DNA of 64,000 nucleotides from Mesorhizobium sp. Lineage in GTDB: Bacteria; Pseudomonadota; Alphaproteobacteria; Rhizobiales; Rhizobiaceae. The DNA is taken from positions 1-64,000 of the forward strand of contig NZ_JANINM010000040.1 in assembly GCF_024509055.1 (NCBI RefSeq). The letters are read 5' to 3'. Positions within the stretch are counted from its first letter, which is position 1. Every line of letters begins with the position of its first letter. The position numbers were made by a program, and so were the translations under genes. This document shows, piece by piece, positions 52,235 to 61,803 of the stretch. The notes below the pieces were generated by a model that did no database searches, had not been told where the DNA came from, and saw nothing but the letters and a program-made list of their open reading frames with translations.

Positions 52235-52917
52235 CCCCTTCAAATCATGCCTCGCTTCTGTTGGCGCTTCAGCACGGCGACAGCCAGTTTCCGTCGGGAA
52301 GCTTTGCTTTTTCGCAAGGGCTGGAGGCGTCATCGCAACTTGCCGCGGCGCTCGGGCCCTTTGATTTTGAAGGGTTCGTTACGGCGCAGCTCCGGCATCG
52401 CTGGGCAATCGCAGACCGGCCGGCGCTGGCGCGCGCGCACCGGATCCGGGACGATCCGAACAAGCTTGCCGAGCTCGATGCCGAGGTCGAGGCATCGACC
52501 CTTGTCGAAGGCCTTCGCGTGGGATCGCGACGCAACGGGGTTGCGTTGCTGACAACGCACGCGCGCAGGGGCACCGCCGGGGCGGCGGCCTACCGGGCGA
52601 GGATTCGCGAAGGGCGCGCGCTCGGCCATCTTTGCATCGTGCAGGGTCTGGTTTGGGGCGCCTTGGGTCTCGATGAAACGACGGCCGTGGCGATCAGCGG
52701 CTATCAGGTGGCCGCCTCCCTGGCGGCGGCGGCGGTTCGCCTCGGGCTGGTCGGAGCGATCGATGCCCAGGAAGCGATCAGTCGCTCGCTTCCGATGGTG
52801 GAAGCCGCGCTTGACCAGGAAGTAGATCCGGATGAACCGATCAGGTCCTTTGTCCCGCTGGCGGAAATCGCCGTCGCGCTGCACGGATCGTCGGGTCAGC
52901 GGTTGTTTTCCAACTAA
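52231..52917 (+). CDS. ureF: Urease accessory protein UreF
   Basis: Protein of 228 residues, helical, with the UreF text GDSQFPSGSFAFSQGLEAS near the N-terminus and GRALGHLCIVQGLVWGALGL in the centre. UreF binds UreD and UreG to form the maturation complex that loads nickel and carbon dioxide on the urease active-site Lys. The start overlaps the stop of the second ureE by four bases. Confidence 0.88.
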   Translation: MTPSNHASLLLALQHGDSQFPSGSFAFSQGLEASSQLAAALGPFDFEGFVTAQLRHRWAIADRPALARAHRIRDDPNKLAELDAEVEASTLVEGLRVGSRRNGVALLTTHARRGTAGAAAYRARIREGRALGHLCIVQGLVWGALGLDETTAVAISGYQVAASLAAAAVRLGLVGAIDAQEAISRSLPMVEAALDQEVDPDEPIRSFVPLAEIAVALHGSSGQRLFSN

Positions 52918-52941
52918 GCCAACCAGAGAGGAGCGGACCTC

Positions 52942-53655
52942 ATGCTGCTGACGCCAACCGAGCTTGAACGATTGACTATCTACACCGCCGCCGAATTGGC
53001 CCGCAAAAGGCGCGCCAAGGGTTTGCTCCTGAACTATCCGGAGACCGTGGCGCTGATTTGCGACTTCATCCTGGAGGGCGCGCGCGAGGGTCACTCCGTG
53101 GCCGAGATGATGGCTGCCGGCTCCCAGGTTCTGAGCCGTGAGGAGGTGATGCCTGGCGTTGCGGCGATGCTGCCGATGCTGCAAGTCGAAGCGACGTTCC
53201 GCGACGGGACCAAGCTGGTAACCGTCCATGAACCGTTGCGTCCCGCGACCGTCGGCACGGACCGCGAAGAGGCCGATGAAGAGGTGGAGCCCGGCGCGCT
53301 GGTCGTTGGCGAGGGTGAGATCGAGCTGAATGCCGGACGCAGGAAAGAAACCCTGACTGTCGTCAATACCGGCGATCGGCCGGTCCAGATTGGTTCCCAC
53401 TATCACTTCTTCGAGGTCAATCGGGCGCTCGATTTCGACCGCGCGAAAGCCTTCGGCATGCGTCTCGATATCGCGGCCGGCACCGCGGTCCGCTTCGAGC
53501 CGGGCCAGGAAAAGCAGGTGGTTTTGACGACCTTCGGTGGCCGCCAGGAGCTCTCCGGGCTCAACGGTCTGTCGCAAGGCGGTCGCGGCGACGACGCGCA
53601 CGCGCGCGACGCGGCGGTCGAAAGAGCCCGCGCCGCCGGCTTTCGCGGCGCCTAA
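52942..53655 (+). CDS. ureAB: Urease gamma-beta fusion subunit
   Basis: Protein of 237 residues joining two subunits that are separate in most bacteria. Residues 1-100 are the gamma subunit ([39 protein letters not shown]). Residues about 115-215 are the beta subunit ([48 protein letters not shown]). A 25-residue acidic linker joins them. The same fusion occurs in Helicobacter UreA. Symbol given as ureAB for clarity. Confidence 0.9.
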   Translation: MLLTPTELERLTIYTAAELARKRRAKGLLLNYPETVALICDFILEGAREGHSVAEMMAAGSQVLSREEVMPGVAAMLPMLQVEATFRDGTKLVTVHEPLRPATVGTDREEADEEVEPGALVVGEGEIELNAGRRKETLTVVNTGDRPVQIGSHYHFFEVNRALDFDRAKAFGMRLDIAAGTAVRFEPGQEKQVVLTTFGGRQELSGLNGLSQGGRGDDAHARDAAVERARAAGFRGA

Positions 53656-53669
53656 GGAGGAGACTGCTC

Positions 53670-55382
53670 ATGGCTACCTTGTCACGCCGCGCCTATGCCG
53701 AGATGTACGGCCCGACCGTAGGCGATGGGTTCCGGTTGGGCGACACCTCGCTGGTCGCCGTCATCGAGAAGGACTTCGCCGTCTATGGCGATGAATGCCT
53801 GCACGGCGGCGGCAAGACGTTGCGGGACGGTGCCGGCCTTGCCGCCGGCGTGACCAGCGCAGAGGGCGCGCTGGACTTCCTGTTGTGCAATGTCACCGTC
53901 GTCGATGCGGTTCTGGGGGTCGTCAAAGGCGATCTTGGCATCCGCGAAGGTCGCATCGTGGGTATCGGCAAGGCTGGGAACCCGGCCATCATGGACGGCG
54001 TCGATCCGCGCCTCATCGTGTCGGCGGCAACCACGGTGCGCGATTGCGAGGGGCTGATCGCGACGGCGGGCGCGATCGACGTCCATGTGCACTTCGACAG
54101 CGCGCAATTGTGCGAACATGCGATTGCCTCGGGCATCACCACGATGCTTGGCGGCTCGCTGGGGCCGATCACTGTCGGCATCGACTGCGGTGGCCCCTTC
54201 AATGTCGGCAAGATGCTGCAGGCGGCAGAGCAGTGGCCGATCAATTTTGGCTTCCTGGGACGCGGCAACTCGCACCATCCGGCCTCTCTGGTCGAACAGA
54301 TCGAGACAGGGTGCCTGGGCCTGAAACTGCACGAGGACTGGGGCACGATGCCGGCCTCGATCGATACTTGCCTGAGTGTCGCCGACAAGATGGATTTTCC
54401 CGTCCAGATACACACCGACACGCTGAACGAGAGCGGCTTCCTCGAGGACACACTGGCCGCGATCGGCGGCCGCACCATCCACATGTATCACACCGAAGGC
54501 GCGGGCGGCGGCCATGCCCCGGACATCATCAGGGTAGCCGGCGTGTCCTGGTGCCTGCCGTCATCAACCAATCCCACCAATCCATATACCGTCAACACGT
54601 TCGACGAACACCTCGACATGACGATGGTGTGCCATCATCTCAATCCGGCGATCCCTGAAGATGTAGCCTTCGCCGAGAGTCGCATTCGCGCCCAGACGAT
54701 CGCCGCCGAGGACATCCTTCACGACATCGGCGCGATATCGATGCTGGGCTCTGACAGCCAGGGCATGGGCCGCATCAACGAGGTCGTCTGCCGGACCTGG
54801 CAGCTGGCGGACAAGATGAAGAAGCAGCGAGGCCGGCTGCCGCAGGAAAGGAACGGCTTCGGCGACAACGAGCGGATCAAGCGCTATGTGGCAAAGTACA
54901 CCATCAACGCCGCGCGAACCTTCGGCATAGCCAATCACATCGGCTCCCTGGAGGACGGGAAGATGGCCGACATCGTCGTGTGGCGACCTGCCTTCTTCGG
55001 CATCAAGCCGGAACTGGTCATCAAGGGGGGCTTCATCGCCTGGGGCGCGATGGGCGACAGCGCGGCTTCGCTGATGACCTGTGAGCCGCTCCTGCTGCGC
55101 CCGCAGTGGGGCGCGTTCGGGCGTGCGAAGCAGGCGCTCTCGGCCTGCTTCGTGAACCCGGCCGCGATCGAGCGCGGGCTTGCGCGGCAACTGGGTCTTT
55201 CCAAGGCTCTGCTGCCGTCTCAAGGCAGCCGCGGGCTGACCAAGAAGGACATGCTGCGCAACGATGCCTGCCCCGACATCCGGGTCGACCCGCAGAGCTT
55301 CGACGTGTTCGTGGACGGTGAACTGGCGACCTGCGAACCGGCCGAGGAACTGCCGCTGGCGCAGCGCTACATGCTGAGGTGA
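53670..55382 (+). CDS. ureC: Urease alpha subunit
   Basis: Protein of 570 residues, of normal length. All active-site residues are in place: His139 and His141 (DVHVHF), the Lys219 that is carbamylated (GLKLHED), His221, His248 ([11 protein letters not shown]), His274, the flap Cys321 and His322 (MVCHHL), and Asp362 ([10 protein letters not shown]). They stay 2 to 5 positions from the Klebsiella numbering. It should hydrolyse urea to ammonia and carbamate in the cytoplasm once nickel is loaded. Confidence 0.95.
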   Translation: MATLSRRAYAEMYGPTVGDGFRLGDTSLVAVIEKDFAVYGDECLHGGGKTLRDGAGLAAGVTSAEGALDFLLCNVTVVDAVLGVVKGDLGIREGRIVGIGKAGNPAIMDGVDPRLIVSAATTVRDCEGLIATAGAIDVHVHFDSAQLCEHAIASGITTMLGGSLGPITVGIDCGGPFNVGKMLQAAEQWPINFGFLGRGNSHHPASLVEQIETGCLGLKLHEDWGTMPASIDTCLSVADKMDFPVQIHTDTLNESGFLEDTLAAIGGRTIHMYHTEGAGGGHAPDIIRVAGVSWCLPSSTNPTNPYTVNTFDEHLDMTMVCHHLNPAIPEDVAFAESRIRAQTIAAEDILHDIGAISMLGSDSQGMGRINEVVCRTWQLADKMKKQRGRLPQERNGFGDNERIKRYVAKYTINAARTFGIANHIGSLEDGKMADIVVWRPAFFGIKPELVIKGGFIAWGAMGDSAASLMTCEPLLLRPQWGAFGRAKQALSACFVNPAAIERGLARQLGLSKALLPSQGSRGLTKKDMLRNDACPDIRVDPQSFDVFVDGELATCEPAEELPLAQRYMLR

Positions 55383-55386
55383 GGCC

Positions 55387-56043
55387 ATGGACATCAGAGA
55401 CACAGCGCATTCTCCAGTCCAGCCATCCGCATCACGCGTCGGGGCGGCGAGGATAGGCATCGGCGGTCCTGTCGGCTCGGGCAAGACCGCGCTGATCGAG
55501 CGCCTCATTCCAGCCTTCGGAGCTCGCGGCGTATCGCTGGCGGTGGTCACCAATGACCTGGTGACCGCCGAAGACGCCGAGCGCATCCGCCGCTCCGGCT
55601 TGATCGATCCCAACCGTGTGTCGGCCGTGGAGGCCGGAGCTTGTCCTCACACGGTCATTCGCGAGGACCCCACGCTCAACATTGCCGCCGCCGACGAACT
55701 GGAGGCGCGCTTCCCCGATGTGGAGCTGATCCTGATCGAGAGCGGGGGCGACAATCTGGCTTCAACCTTCTCGCTCGACCTGGTCGACTGGTGGATGTTT
55801 GTCATCGACGTTGCCGGCGGCGACGACATTCCGCGCAAGAACGGGCCGGGCGTGTTGAAATGCGACCTCCTGGTCATCAACAAGACCGACCTTGCCCCGC
55901 ATGTCGGCGTCGATCTCGACGGCATGACGAGGGATGCGACAAACGCGCGGCGTGGCCGGCCCATGGCCCTGACCAACTGCCGCGGCGGCGTTGGCGTCGA
56001 TGCGGTCGCGGATCGCATCATAGCCAGTGTCTTGTTCCGATGA
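55387..56043 (+). CDS. ureG: Urease accessory GTPase UreG
   Basis: Protein of 218 residues. P-loop GPVGSGKT, the nickel motif CPH ([11 protein letters not shown]), ESGGDN and the guanine motif NKTD are all present. UreG hydrolyses GTP to drive nickel transfer into urease. It has an N-terminal tail of about 20 residues before the P-loop domain, without a clear His run. The ureD start overlaps its stop as ATGA. Confidence 0.93.
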   Translation: MDIRDTAHSPVQPSASRVGAARIGIGGPVGSGKTALIERLIPAFGARGVSLAVVTNDLVTAEDAERIRRSGLIDPNRVSAVEAGACPHTVIREDPTLNIAAADELEARFPDVELILIESGGDNLASTFSLDLVDWWMFVIDVAGGDDIPRKNGPGVLKCDLLVINKTDLAPHVGVDLDGMTRDATNARRGRPMALTNCRGGVGVDAVADRIIASVLFR

Positions 56044-56960
56044 ATAGCATCTGGCGCCCGGCCGCTTCGGACGGCTCCCTGCAACCCCCGTTACGACAGG
56101 GCGGGCCCGCGGGCCATGTGCCGCTGCAATCGAAGGCTGCTCGGCGCGAGAATGGTCGTTTCGAGCTTGATTTCGTGCGTGATGGCAAACGCACGGCAGT
56201 CGGGCGGCAGTTCGTGTCCTATCCCTTCCACATGACACGGCCTTTCCGGCTCGACGGGACGATCCCTTCGCTTCTGACGGTCTACCAGCAATCGTCCTCG
56301 GGCGGGCTTTACCGCGGCGACAAGCTCTCGAGTCGCTACACCGCGGGACGTTTGGCAGCGGCCCACGTGACCACGCAGGCAGCCACCGTGGTGCACGACT
56401 GCTACGGCGAACCCGCATGCCAAGCCACTTCAATCACGCTGGCCGAAGACAGCTTCCTGGCTTTGACACCCGATCCCCTCGTGCTGTTTCCCGGAGCGGC
56501 CTGCGAATTCGCGGTCGACGCGCGGTTGGAGGCGGGCGCGGTGCTGATGCTGTCGGACGCCTTTGCCATGCATGATCCACGGGGACAGTCTCGTCCCTTT
56601 GCCCGGCTTCGTTCCGATGTCGGCATCCGTGACGGCGCCGGCCGTTTGATGGTCCGCGATTGCATCGAAGTCGAAGGCAACGCCCTGAGCGGTCCGGCCT
56701 CTCCGATGGGGCATTGGCGCCTGATTGCCAACATCCTGATCGTCGGTGAGGCCGAGCGTCTGCCCGATCGGCCGGCGCTTGAGGCCCTAAGAGGCTCAAG
56801 CGGTGTCATATTCGGCGTCACACAGCTCCCAAGCGCCGCCGGATGGGGATTGCGTTGCCTGGCAAGCGAGGCGATTTCCATCCGGCGTCTGTGCGACGCG
56901 CTCTTTTCCACCGTTGTCCGGGCCGCGTTCGGACACGCTCCGGCCGAGCGGCGCAAATGA
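56040..56960 (+). CDS. ureD: Urease accessory protein UreD
   Basis: Protein of 306 residues, beta-rich, with the UreD text [14 protein letters not shown] and a central [20 protein letters not shown]. UreD (called UreH in Helicobacter) binds urease directly and carries the maturation complex. In many operons ureD comes first; here it follows ureG, overlapping it by four bases. Confidence 0.87.
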   Translation: MNSIWRPAASDGSLQPPLRQGGPAGHVPLQSKAARRENGRFELDFVRDGKRTAVGRQFVSYPFHMTRPFRLDGTIPSLLTVYQQSSSGGLYRGDKLSSRYTAGRLAAAHVTTQAATVVHDCYGEPACQATSITLAEDSFLALTPDPLVLFPGAACEFAVDARLEAGAVLMLSDAFAMHDPRGQSRPFARLRSDVGIRDGAGRLMVRDCIEVEGNALSGPASPMGHWRLIANILIVGEAERLPDRPALEALRGSSGVIFGVTQLPSAAGWGLRCLASEAISIRRLCDALFSTVVRAAFGHAPAERRK

Positions 56961-57099
56961 GCTCTCGCTGCTGCTCCCGGTACCGCCGCGCCAGGCAGCG
57001 AAGCACCGACGAGGCAACGGGAACGGCGCTTGCCAATATGCGCTGCATTGGGCTCGACAAATCTACGGCTGACCGCCGGCAACTCTGGAGGAGGATCAC

Positions 57100-57708
57100 A
57101 TGTCCAGACACACGTTGAAAACCGCGATTGCTGTCGCAACTGCCGGGCTCGTACTCATGCCCGGTGTTGCGCTCGCCCATCCCGGGCATGGCAGTTTTAC
57201 AGGATTCGGCCAGGGCTTCATGCATCCGCTGACCGGCCTCGATCATATCCTGGCCATGGTGATGGTAGGGATGCTTGCAGGCCGTATCGGCGGACGAGCG
57301 CTCTGGCTGGTGCCGGCGTCCTTCGTTTCGATCATGGCGCTCGGCGGAGTGCTTGGCGCGAGCGGGATCTGGCTGCCGATGATGGAGCTGGGTATCGGGC
57401 TCTCGGTGGTCGTTCTTGGTGGAGCGGTCGCGCTCGGTTTAGGGTTGGCGATACCCGCCGCCATGGCCTTGGTAGGGCTCTTCGCCATTTTCCACGGCTA
57501 TGCGCATGGCGCCGAGATTCCCGAGACGGTGGCGGGTCTGGACTACGGTGTCGGGTTCGTGGCTGCGACGGCATTTCTGCACGCAATTGGCCTCGGCCTT
57601 GCTGCTGCGATTGACCGCAATGCCGGGAAACGTGCGAATCTTGTGTTTCGCGTTGTCGGCAGCCTTACCGCCGTCGCCGGAACCGGCATTATCCTGGGCG
57701 CGATGTGA
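57100..57708 (+). CDS. ureJ: HupE/UreJ nickel permease-like protein
   Basis: Protein of 202 residues with a signal-like first helix, then AHPGHG (His-rich) and about six membrane helices. The motif HPLTGLDHILAMVMVGMLAG is the HupE/UreJ signature, thought to bind nickel, and a second His motif lies in HGYAHGAEIP. It probably imports nickel for the urease. It closes the ure block with a 139-bp gap after ureD. Confidence 0.87.
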   Translation: MSRHTLKTAIAVATAGLVLMPGVALAHPGHGSFTGFGQGFMHPLTGLDHILAMVMVGMLAGRIGGRALWLVPASFVSIMALGGVLGASGIWLPMMELGIGLSVVVLGGAVALGLGLAIPAAMALVGLFAIFHGYAHGAEIPETVAGLDYGVGFVAATAFLHAIGLGLAAAIDRNAGKRANLVFRVVGSLTAVAGTGIILGAM

Positions 57709-57759
57709 GCCAATCTCGCTGAAGTCGTATCGCTCGCGGCCGGTAGCCGCGAAACAAGA

Positions 57760-57787
57760 GGCGCCTCCCCAATCGAAGGGAGGTGCC
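57760..57787 (+). terminator. Hairpin after the urease block
   Basis: Ten-bp stem GGCGCCTCCC / GGGAGGTGCC with one G-T pair and an 8-base loop; no T tract follows, so factor-dependent termination is possible. Confidence 0.4.
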
Positions 57788-57983
57788 GCGTAGGATCTCG
57801 CCATGGTGTCTCGGCCGGTTACGAAACGGCGGTCGCCGGCTTAGCCGACGCCCATGCCGTGGGTGGCAGCGCCGACCGAGACCCATTTGCAGAGCGCTGC
57901 GGGCACTGTCCAGGTCTTCAAGCATCGACATCCAGAGCAAGCAGATTACTTCCGAAAAACCCAAATGGTACTTTCCACTTCAT

Positions 57984-57999
57984 AAAACTAAGTAGTTTT
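57984..57999. promoter_or_regulatory. AAAACTA-AG-TAGTTTT inverted repeat
   Basis: Perfect 7-bp arms two bases apart, about 80 bp before the M20 hydrolase gene. Candidate operator for the LysR regulator that converges on that gene; not confirmed by a second copy. Confidence 0.3.
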
Positions 58000-58079
58000 T
58001 CTGAATTATTGAATAGACAAGATTTTATATTTATGGTCTCAGCGATTTTTGACCATTTTTAACTTGCGGGAGATCTGAC

Positions 58080-59387
58080 TTGAGTGATGTAGAATCGGAC
58101 GGCAGGGCGGATTCTGAGGGGTGGGGCATCTGTGAGGAGAGGTTGCTGGAACGGCATATGGAAATGGCCAGGATCGGTGAAACCCCGACAGGCGGGGTCG
58201 ACCGCGGGGCGCTCAGCAATGCCGATACGGATGCTCATGCATTGGTGATGTCCTGGTTCAGGCAGTCACACTACCGGATTGAGGTCGATGACGTCGGGAA
58301 TCTTTTCATCATTAGGGCGGGCCAGGACCCCAACGCCAGTCCGGTCATGACCGGGTCTCACCTGGATAGCCCACCCAATGGAGGGCGATTTGACGGGACG
58401 CTCGGCGTCCTCGCCGGGGCGGAGGTCTTGGCCAGCCTGGATCGCCATGGCGTTGAAACGAGGCGACCGATTGAGCTTGCAATCTGGATGAACGAGGAGG
58501 GGTCCCGTTTTTCTCCCGTCACAATGGGCTCGGCGGTTCGTATCGGCCGGCTTGGCCTGGATGAGGCTCTCAATTCGGTCGATGAGAACGGCGCCGTGTT
58601 CGGTCCGCAGTTGCAGCGCTATTTCGAAAAACTTGGCTTGGCGCCGATGCCTCGACCTCGCCTGGACCCGGCATTCTATGTGGAGTTGCATATCGAGCAG
58701 GGACCGATCCTGGAGAACAGAGGCGTACGGATAGGGACCGTTAGCGGCGTGCAGGGTGTTCGACAGTACCGCATCGATGTCACGGGGAAAGCCGCGCATG
58801 CCGGGACGACCCCCATGGATATGCGCAAGGATGCCTTCGTGGCCGCCTGCCGGATCGCTGCCGGACTGACTGCGGAATTTGCCGACGACGACGGGCGTAC
58901 GCGCTTCACGATAGGGCGTATGCGGGTTTTGCCCGGCGCGCCGAACACCGTACCGGAAAAGGCGTCCTTCACGGTCGATCTGCGGCATCCCGACCCCAGG
59001 CGGCTGGCCGAGTATGATGCGAAGATATCGACGGTGGCCGCGCGCGAAGCGTCGCCATGCGCTGTTGCGGTCGAGCCGCTCATCAGTCTGGAGCCGGTGG
59101 TCTTCAATCCCGGTATCTGCGATCTCATTACCGGCAGAGCGCGGCGCCGTGGACTATCCGTGGAAACGCTGCTGTCGGGAGCCACCCATGATGCGGCAAA
59201 CATGGCCACGCTGACCAAGACGGGAATGATATTCATTCCCTGCCGGGATGGGGTCAGCCACCATGAGGACGAGCACGCGAAGCCTGCCGACATGATCGCT
59301 GGCGCAAACGTCCTGTTCGACGTGATCCTCGCCCTGGCCGAGAGGACGGACGCTCATGCGGCTATCGCGGCCCCGGCCTTGATCTGA
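58080..59387 (+). CDS. M20-family amidohydrolase (allantoate / N-carbamoyl-amino-acid type)
   Basis: Protein of 435 residues. The two-metal motifs of the HyuC/AllC group are present: GSHLDSPPNGGRFDG, MNEEGSRF, LHIEQGP and the C-terminal SGATHDAANMA. Relatives split N-carbamoyl-L-amino acids, beta-ureidopropionate or allantoate, releasing ammonia and carbon dioxide or ureidoglycine. No substrate can be assigned. TTG at 58080 is chosen because GGGAG lies 7 bases upstream and homologues extend into this region; the next ATG at 58158 would cut the N-terminus. The gene's end overlaps the convergent LysR gene by 34 bp. Confidence 0.82.
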   Translation: MSDVESDGRADSEGWGICEERLLERHMEMARIGETPTGGVDRGALSNADTDAHALVMSWFRQSHYRIEVDDVGNLFIIRAGQDPNASPVMTGSHLDSPPNGGRFDGTLGVLAGAEVLASLDRHGVETRRPIELAIWMNEEGSRFSPVTMGSAVRIGRLGLDEALNSVDENGAVFGPQLQRYFEKLGLAPMPRPRLDPAFYVELHIEQGPILENRGVRIGTVSGVQGVRQYRIDVTGKAAHAGTTPMDMRKDAFVAACRIAAGLTAEFADDDGRTRFTIGRMRVLPGAPNTVPEKASFTVDLRHPDPRRLAEYDAKISTVAAREASPCAVAVEPLISLEPVVFNPGICDLITGRARRRGLSVETLLSGATHDAANMATLTKTGMIFIPCRDGVSHHEDEHAKPADMIAGANVLFDVILALAERTDAHAAIAAPALI

Positions 59388-60274
59388 TCGACAAAAGCCC
59401 TCACGGCGGGCGGCGTTTTGGCAATGTTCGGCGTCGCGATGGAGATCTTCGCGTCGAGGGTAAGCCCGTTCGGCAGGATTGGCCGTAGGATTCCTTTTTC
59501 GACCCAGGGCGTGGCATAGTTGCGGGGCAGATAGCTGATGAATCCCCCCGACAGGATCAGGATGAGGATTGCCTCCGCGCTGTAGCCCACGGATGCCGCT
59601 TGAAATTTCGGGCGGCTCTCGCCCAGCCGGTCGGATTCGATATAGCCCCGATCGGCGAACCGCGCGGCCTCCAGATCGTCGAGCGTCACGTCATTGGGGG
59701 CGCGCTGGAACAAGGGATGCCTGTGCGCGCAATAAAGCGTGAGCGGGTCGGAATGCAGGTCTTCGTACCGGATACCGGGCAGCTTGCGAAAATACTGTCC
59801 GATGCCAACATGCACGGACCCTTCCAACAGCGCGCTTTCGAGGTGATTGGGCGGCAGGGTGAACAGGTGGATGACCATCCGGCTGTGACGCTGCTGAAAC
59901 CTCCAGATGGTCTCCTCCAGCCGCAGGGTTTGGTCGAACACGATGTTGTCGACCACGCCGAGGCGGAGCTCCCCGACGAGGTCGCCATGGAGGCTGCCCA
60001 CCGTGGACCGGAATGTCTCGTGGGCGGCCAGCAGCGTCTTGCTGGCCGCATAGACCGCATCGCCCTCGTTGGTGAGGGCGAACCCCCGGCGACCGCGCTG
60101 GCATAGGCTCACGCCCAGCCGCATTTCGATCTGAGTGAGGTAGCCGCTGATCGTCGACAGGTTCAGGTTAAGGGCCGATTGCGCCTTTGCCAGCCCGCCT
60201 GCCTCCGCCACCGCCACGAAGACCCGCAGAAGCCGGATGTCGGTCTCGCCGAGATGCCCGATGGACGATTGCAT
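59354..60274 (-). CDS. LysR family transcriptional regulator (M24-divergent)
   Basis: Protein of 306 residues. Residues about 8-68 form the winged helix (IRLLRVFVAVAEAGGLAKAQ; SALNLNLSTISGYLTQIEMR), followed by an effector domain. Start at 60274 gives MQSSIGHLGETDI. It is divergent from the M24 peptidase-like gene, and the 210-bp space is AT-rich with two inverted repeats, so it probably controls that gene and the following transporter, and possibly the M20 gene it converges on. Confidence 0.86.
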   Translation of the reverse strand: MQSSIGHLGETDIRLLRVFVAVAEAGGLAKAQSALNLNLSTISGYLTQIEMRLGVSLCQRGRRGFALTNEGDAVYAASKTLLAAHETFRSTVGSLHGDLVGELRLGVVDNIVFDQTLRLEETIWRFQQRHSRMVIHLFTLPPNHLESALLEGSVHVGIGQYFRKLPGIRYEDLHSDPLTLYCAHRHPLFQRAPNDVTLDDLEAARFADRGYIESDRLGESRPKFQAASVGYSAEAILILILSGGFISYLPRNYATPWVEKGILRPILPNGLTLDAKISIATPNIAKTPPAVRAFVDQIKAGAAIAA

Positions 60275-60354
60275 AGTTTGGGAACCCTCAAACCAACCTT
60301 TGTAGCTAAGATATTTTAGGCCAAAAGTGAATGACGTAAAGTCGAATGTAACGG

Positions 60355-60443
60355 CCGAAGAATTCGGCCGGATACAGAAAAATTTCGCATAGGGTAGATC
60401 AACTAAAGTTTGGCTCGGCAAATAGTATCCGATTTTTTCGGAT
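60355..60443. promoter_or_regulatory. Two inverted repeats between LysR and M24 genes
   Basis: GGCCGAA-GAA-TTCGGCC (60355-60371) and ATCCGA-N5-TCGGAT (60427-60443) are both perfect, with similar cores (CCGA / TCGG). Two related sites are typical of a LysR recognition and activation pair. Confidence 0.45.
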
Positions 60444-60485
60444 CGCTTTCGGCTGACATATGATCATATTGGTTCCACATCTTTG

Positions 60486-61703
60486 ATGATCATTTTCAAA
60501 CTGGAAAATGAAATGGGAATTATGGAAAAGAATTTAAAAGACACGATGCACAATTTGTCAGGAAAATTCTCTCCAAGAGAATATCAGGAGAGGTTTGAGC
60601 GGCTACAAATCCTGATGGCCGCAAAGTCTATAGATGCTATTATCGTAACCAATCACCAGAACGTCAATTATTTTGGTGGGATCACATCGATACTGGCCGG
60701 AATCCCCGGAGGATATGGGAATGTCAGGCCGCTCATCATAATACTTCCGCGAGGCGGCGATCCGACGGTTCTCGTTCAGTTCACCGACTACGGGAACGCC
60801 GCTGCGAACTCGTGGATCGAGGATATCAGATCCTGGGTTTCCCTGCCATTCGACACGAGCTTGCTCGAATCCGTCCTGCGCGAGAAGGGGTTGGAAAACC
60901 TGAGGATCGGCATGGAGTTCTCTCGAGAACTGCACCTGGGGATGCCCTACGCCGATTTCCAGCAACTGAAATACAACCTGCCGGATGCCCAGTTCGTCGA
61001 CGCCGCCGATCTGATCTGGCAACTGCGGATGACCAAGTCCGCGGGCGAGATCGAGCGGATCCGCGAGGCGGCGCAGATAACCGCGCGTAGTCTTCGCGAG
61101 AACCTCCCCTTGGTCGAGGAAGGGATGACCGAGCGCGAGATCTCTCGCGCCATCGCGCAGGGATTGCTGCGCCATGGTGCGGACAAGTTCAACTACGTCA
61201 GTGCGTTGGCGGGAAATGGTTCCTATGACCGTTTCTGCCAACTGCCGACGGATCGCAAGGTGAAGAAGGGCGAATTGGTCTGGTGCGACCTTTCGGCGAT
61301 TTATCGCGACTATTGCTCTGACATGTCCTCCTTCACCGTGGTGGGCGGTCCCACCGACGATCACAAGCGATACGCCGACTTGGCCCGAACCATCCATATG
61401 AAGGCCCTCGCATACATGCGGCCGGGCTTACGGGCGCGGGACGTGATGGCGTTCATCCGCAAGGCCTACGAAGACTCGGGCTTCAAATACAATTTCGACA
61501 TCGGCAGATGCGGCCACGGCATAGGCCTGGAACTGGCAGAGCAGCCTTCCATCGACGCAGGCAGCGACATTGTCTTGCAGCCAGGCATGACGATCGCCTT
61601 CGAGCCCGCAATCCTCACCGACTGCGGCGTCTTCAACATGGAGGAGGACGTCCTGATAACCGAGGACGGCTGCGAGGTGCTGGCCGAGATGTGGCCCCGA
61701 TAA
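60486..61703 (+). CDS. M24-family metallohydrolase (Xaa-Pro peptidase / creatinase-like)
   Basis: Protein of 405 residues (less if a later start is used). Residues about 30-160 are the creatinase-type N-terminal domain and 175-400 the pita-bread domain. All five metal ligands of active M24 peptidases are visible: the two Asp in CDLSAIYRDYCSD (11 positions apart), His in GHGIGLELAEQP, Glu in FEPAI and Glu in NMEEDVLI. So it is more likely a metal-dependent peptidase or amide hydrolase than a true metal-free creatinase. ATGs at 60486, 60513 and 60522 compete; the first is shown. The amino-acid transporter follows. Confidence 0.8.
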   Translation: MIIFKLENEMGIMEKNLKDTMHNLSGKFSPREYQERFERLQILMAAKSIDAIIVTNHQNVNYFGGITSILAGIPGGYGNVRPLIIILPRGGDPTVLVQFTDYGNAAANSWIEDIRSWVSLPFDTSLLESVLREKGLENLRIGMEFSRELHLGMPYADFQQLKYNLPDAQFVDAADLIWQLRMTKSAGEIERIREAAQITARSLRENLPLVEEGMTEREISRAIAQGLLRHGADKFNYVSALAGNGSYDRFCQLPTDRKVKKGELVWCDLSAIYRDYCSDMSSFTVVGGPTDDHKRYADLARTIHMKALAYMRPGLRARDVMAFIRKAYEDSGFKYNFDIGRCGHGIGLELAEQPSIDAGSDIVLQPGMTIAFEPAILTDCGVFNMEEDVLITEDGCEVLAEMWPR

Positions 61704-61803
61704 ACGGCGGGAACCGCCACGACAATTCGAAATGGGGAGCGCTTTGCCGCAAGGCGAGGACGTGAATGAACAGCCGCAGAGCGGCGCAATGGGAGGAAAT
61801 GAA

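Larger units (their letters stand above)
57709..58079. other. Intergenic region after ureJ
   Basis: About 370 bp without a gene. The left part holds the hairpin at 57760-57787 (probable operon end). From about 57930 it becomes AT-rich and promoter-like, with a perfect AAAACTA-AG-TAGTTTT repeat at 57984-57999. Confidence 0.55.
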
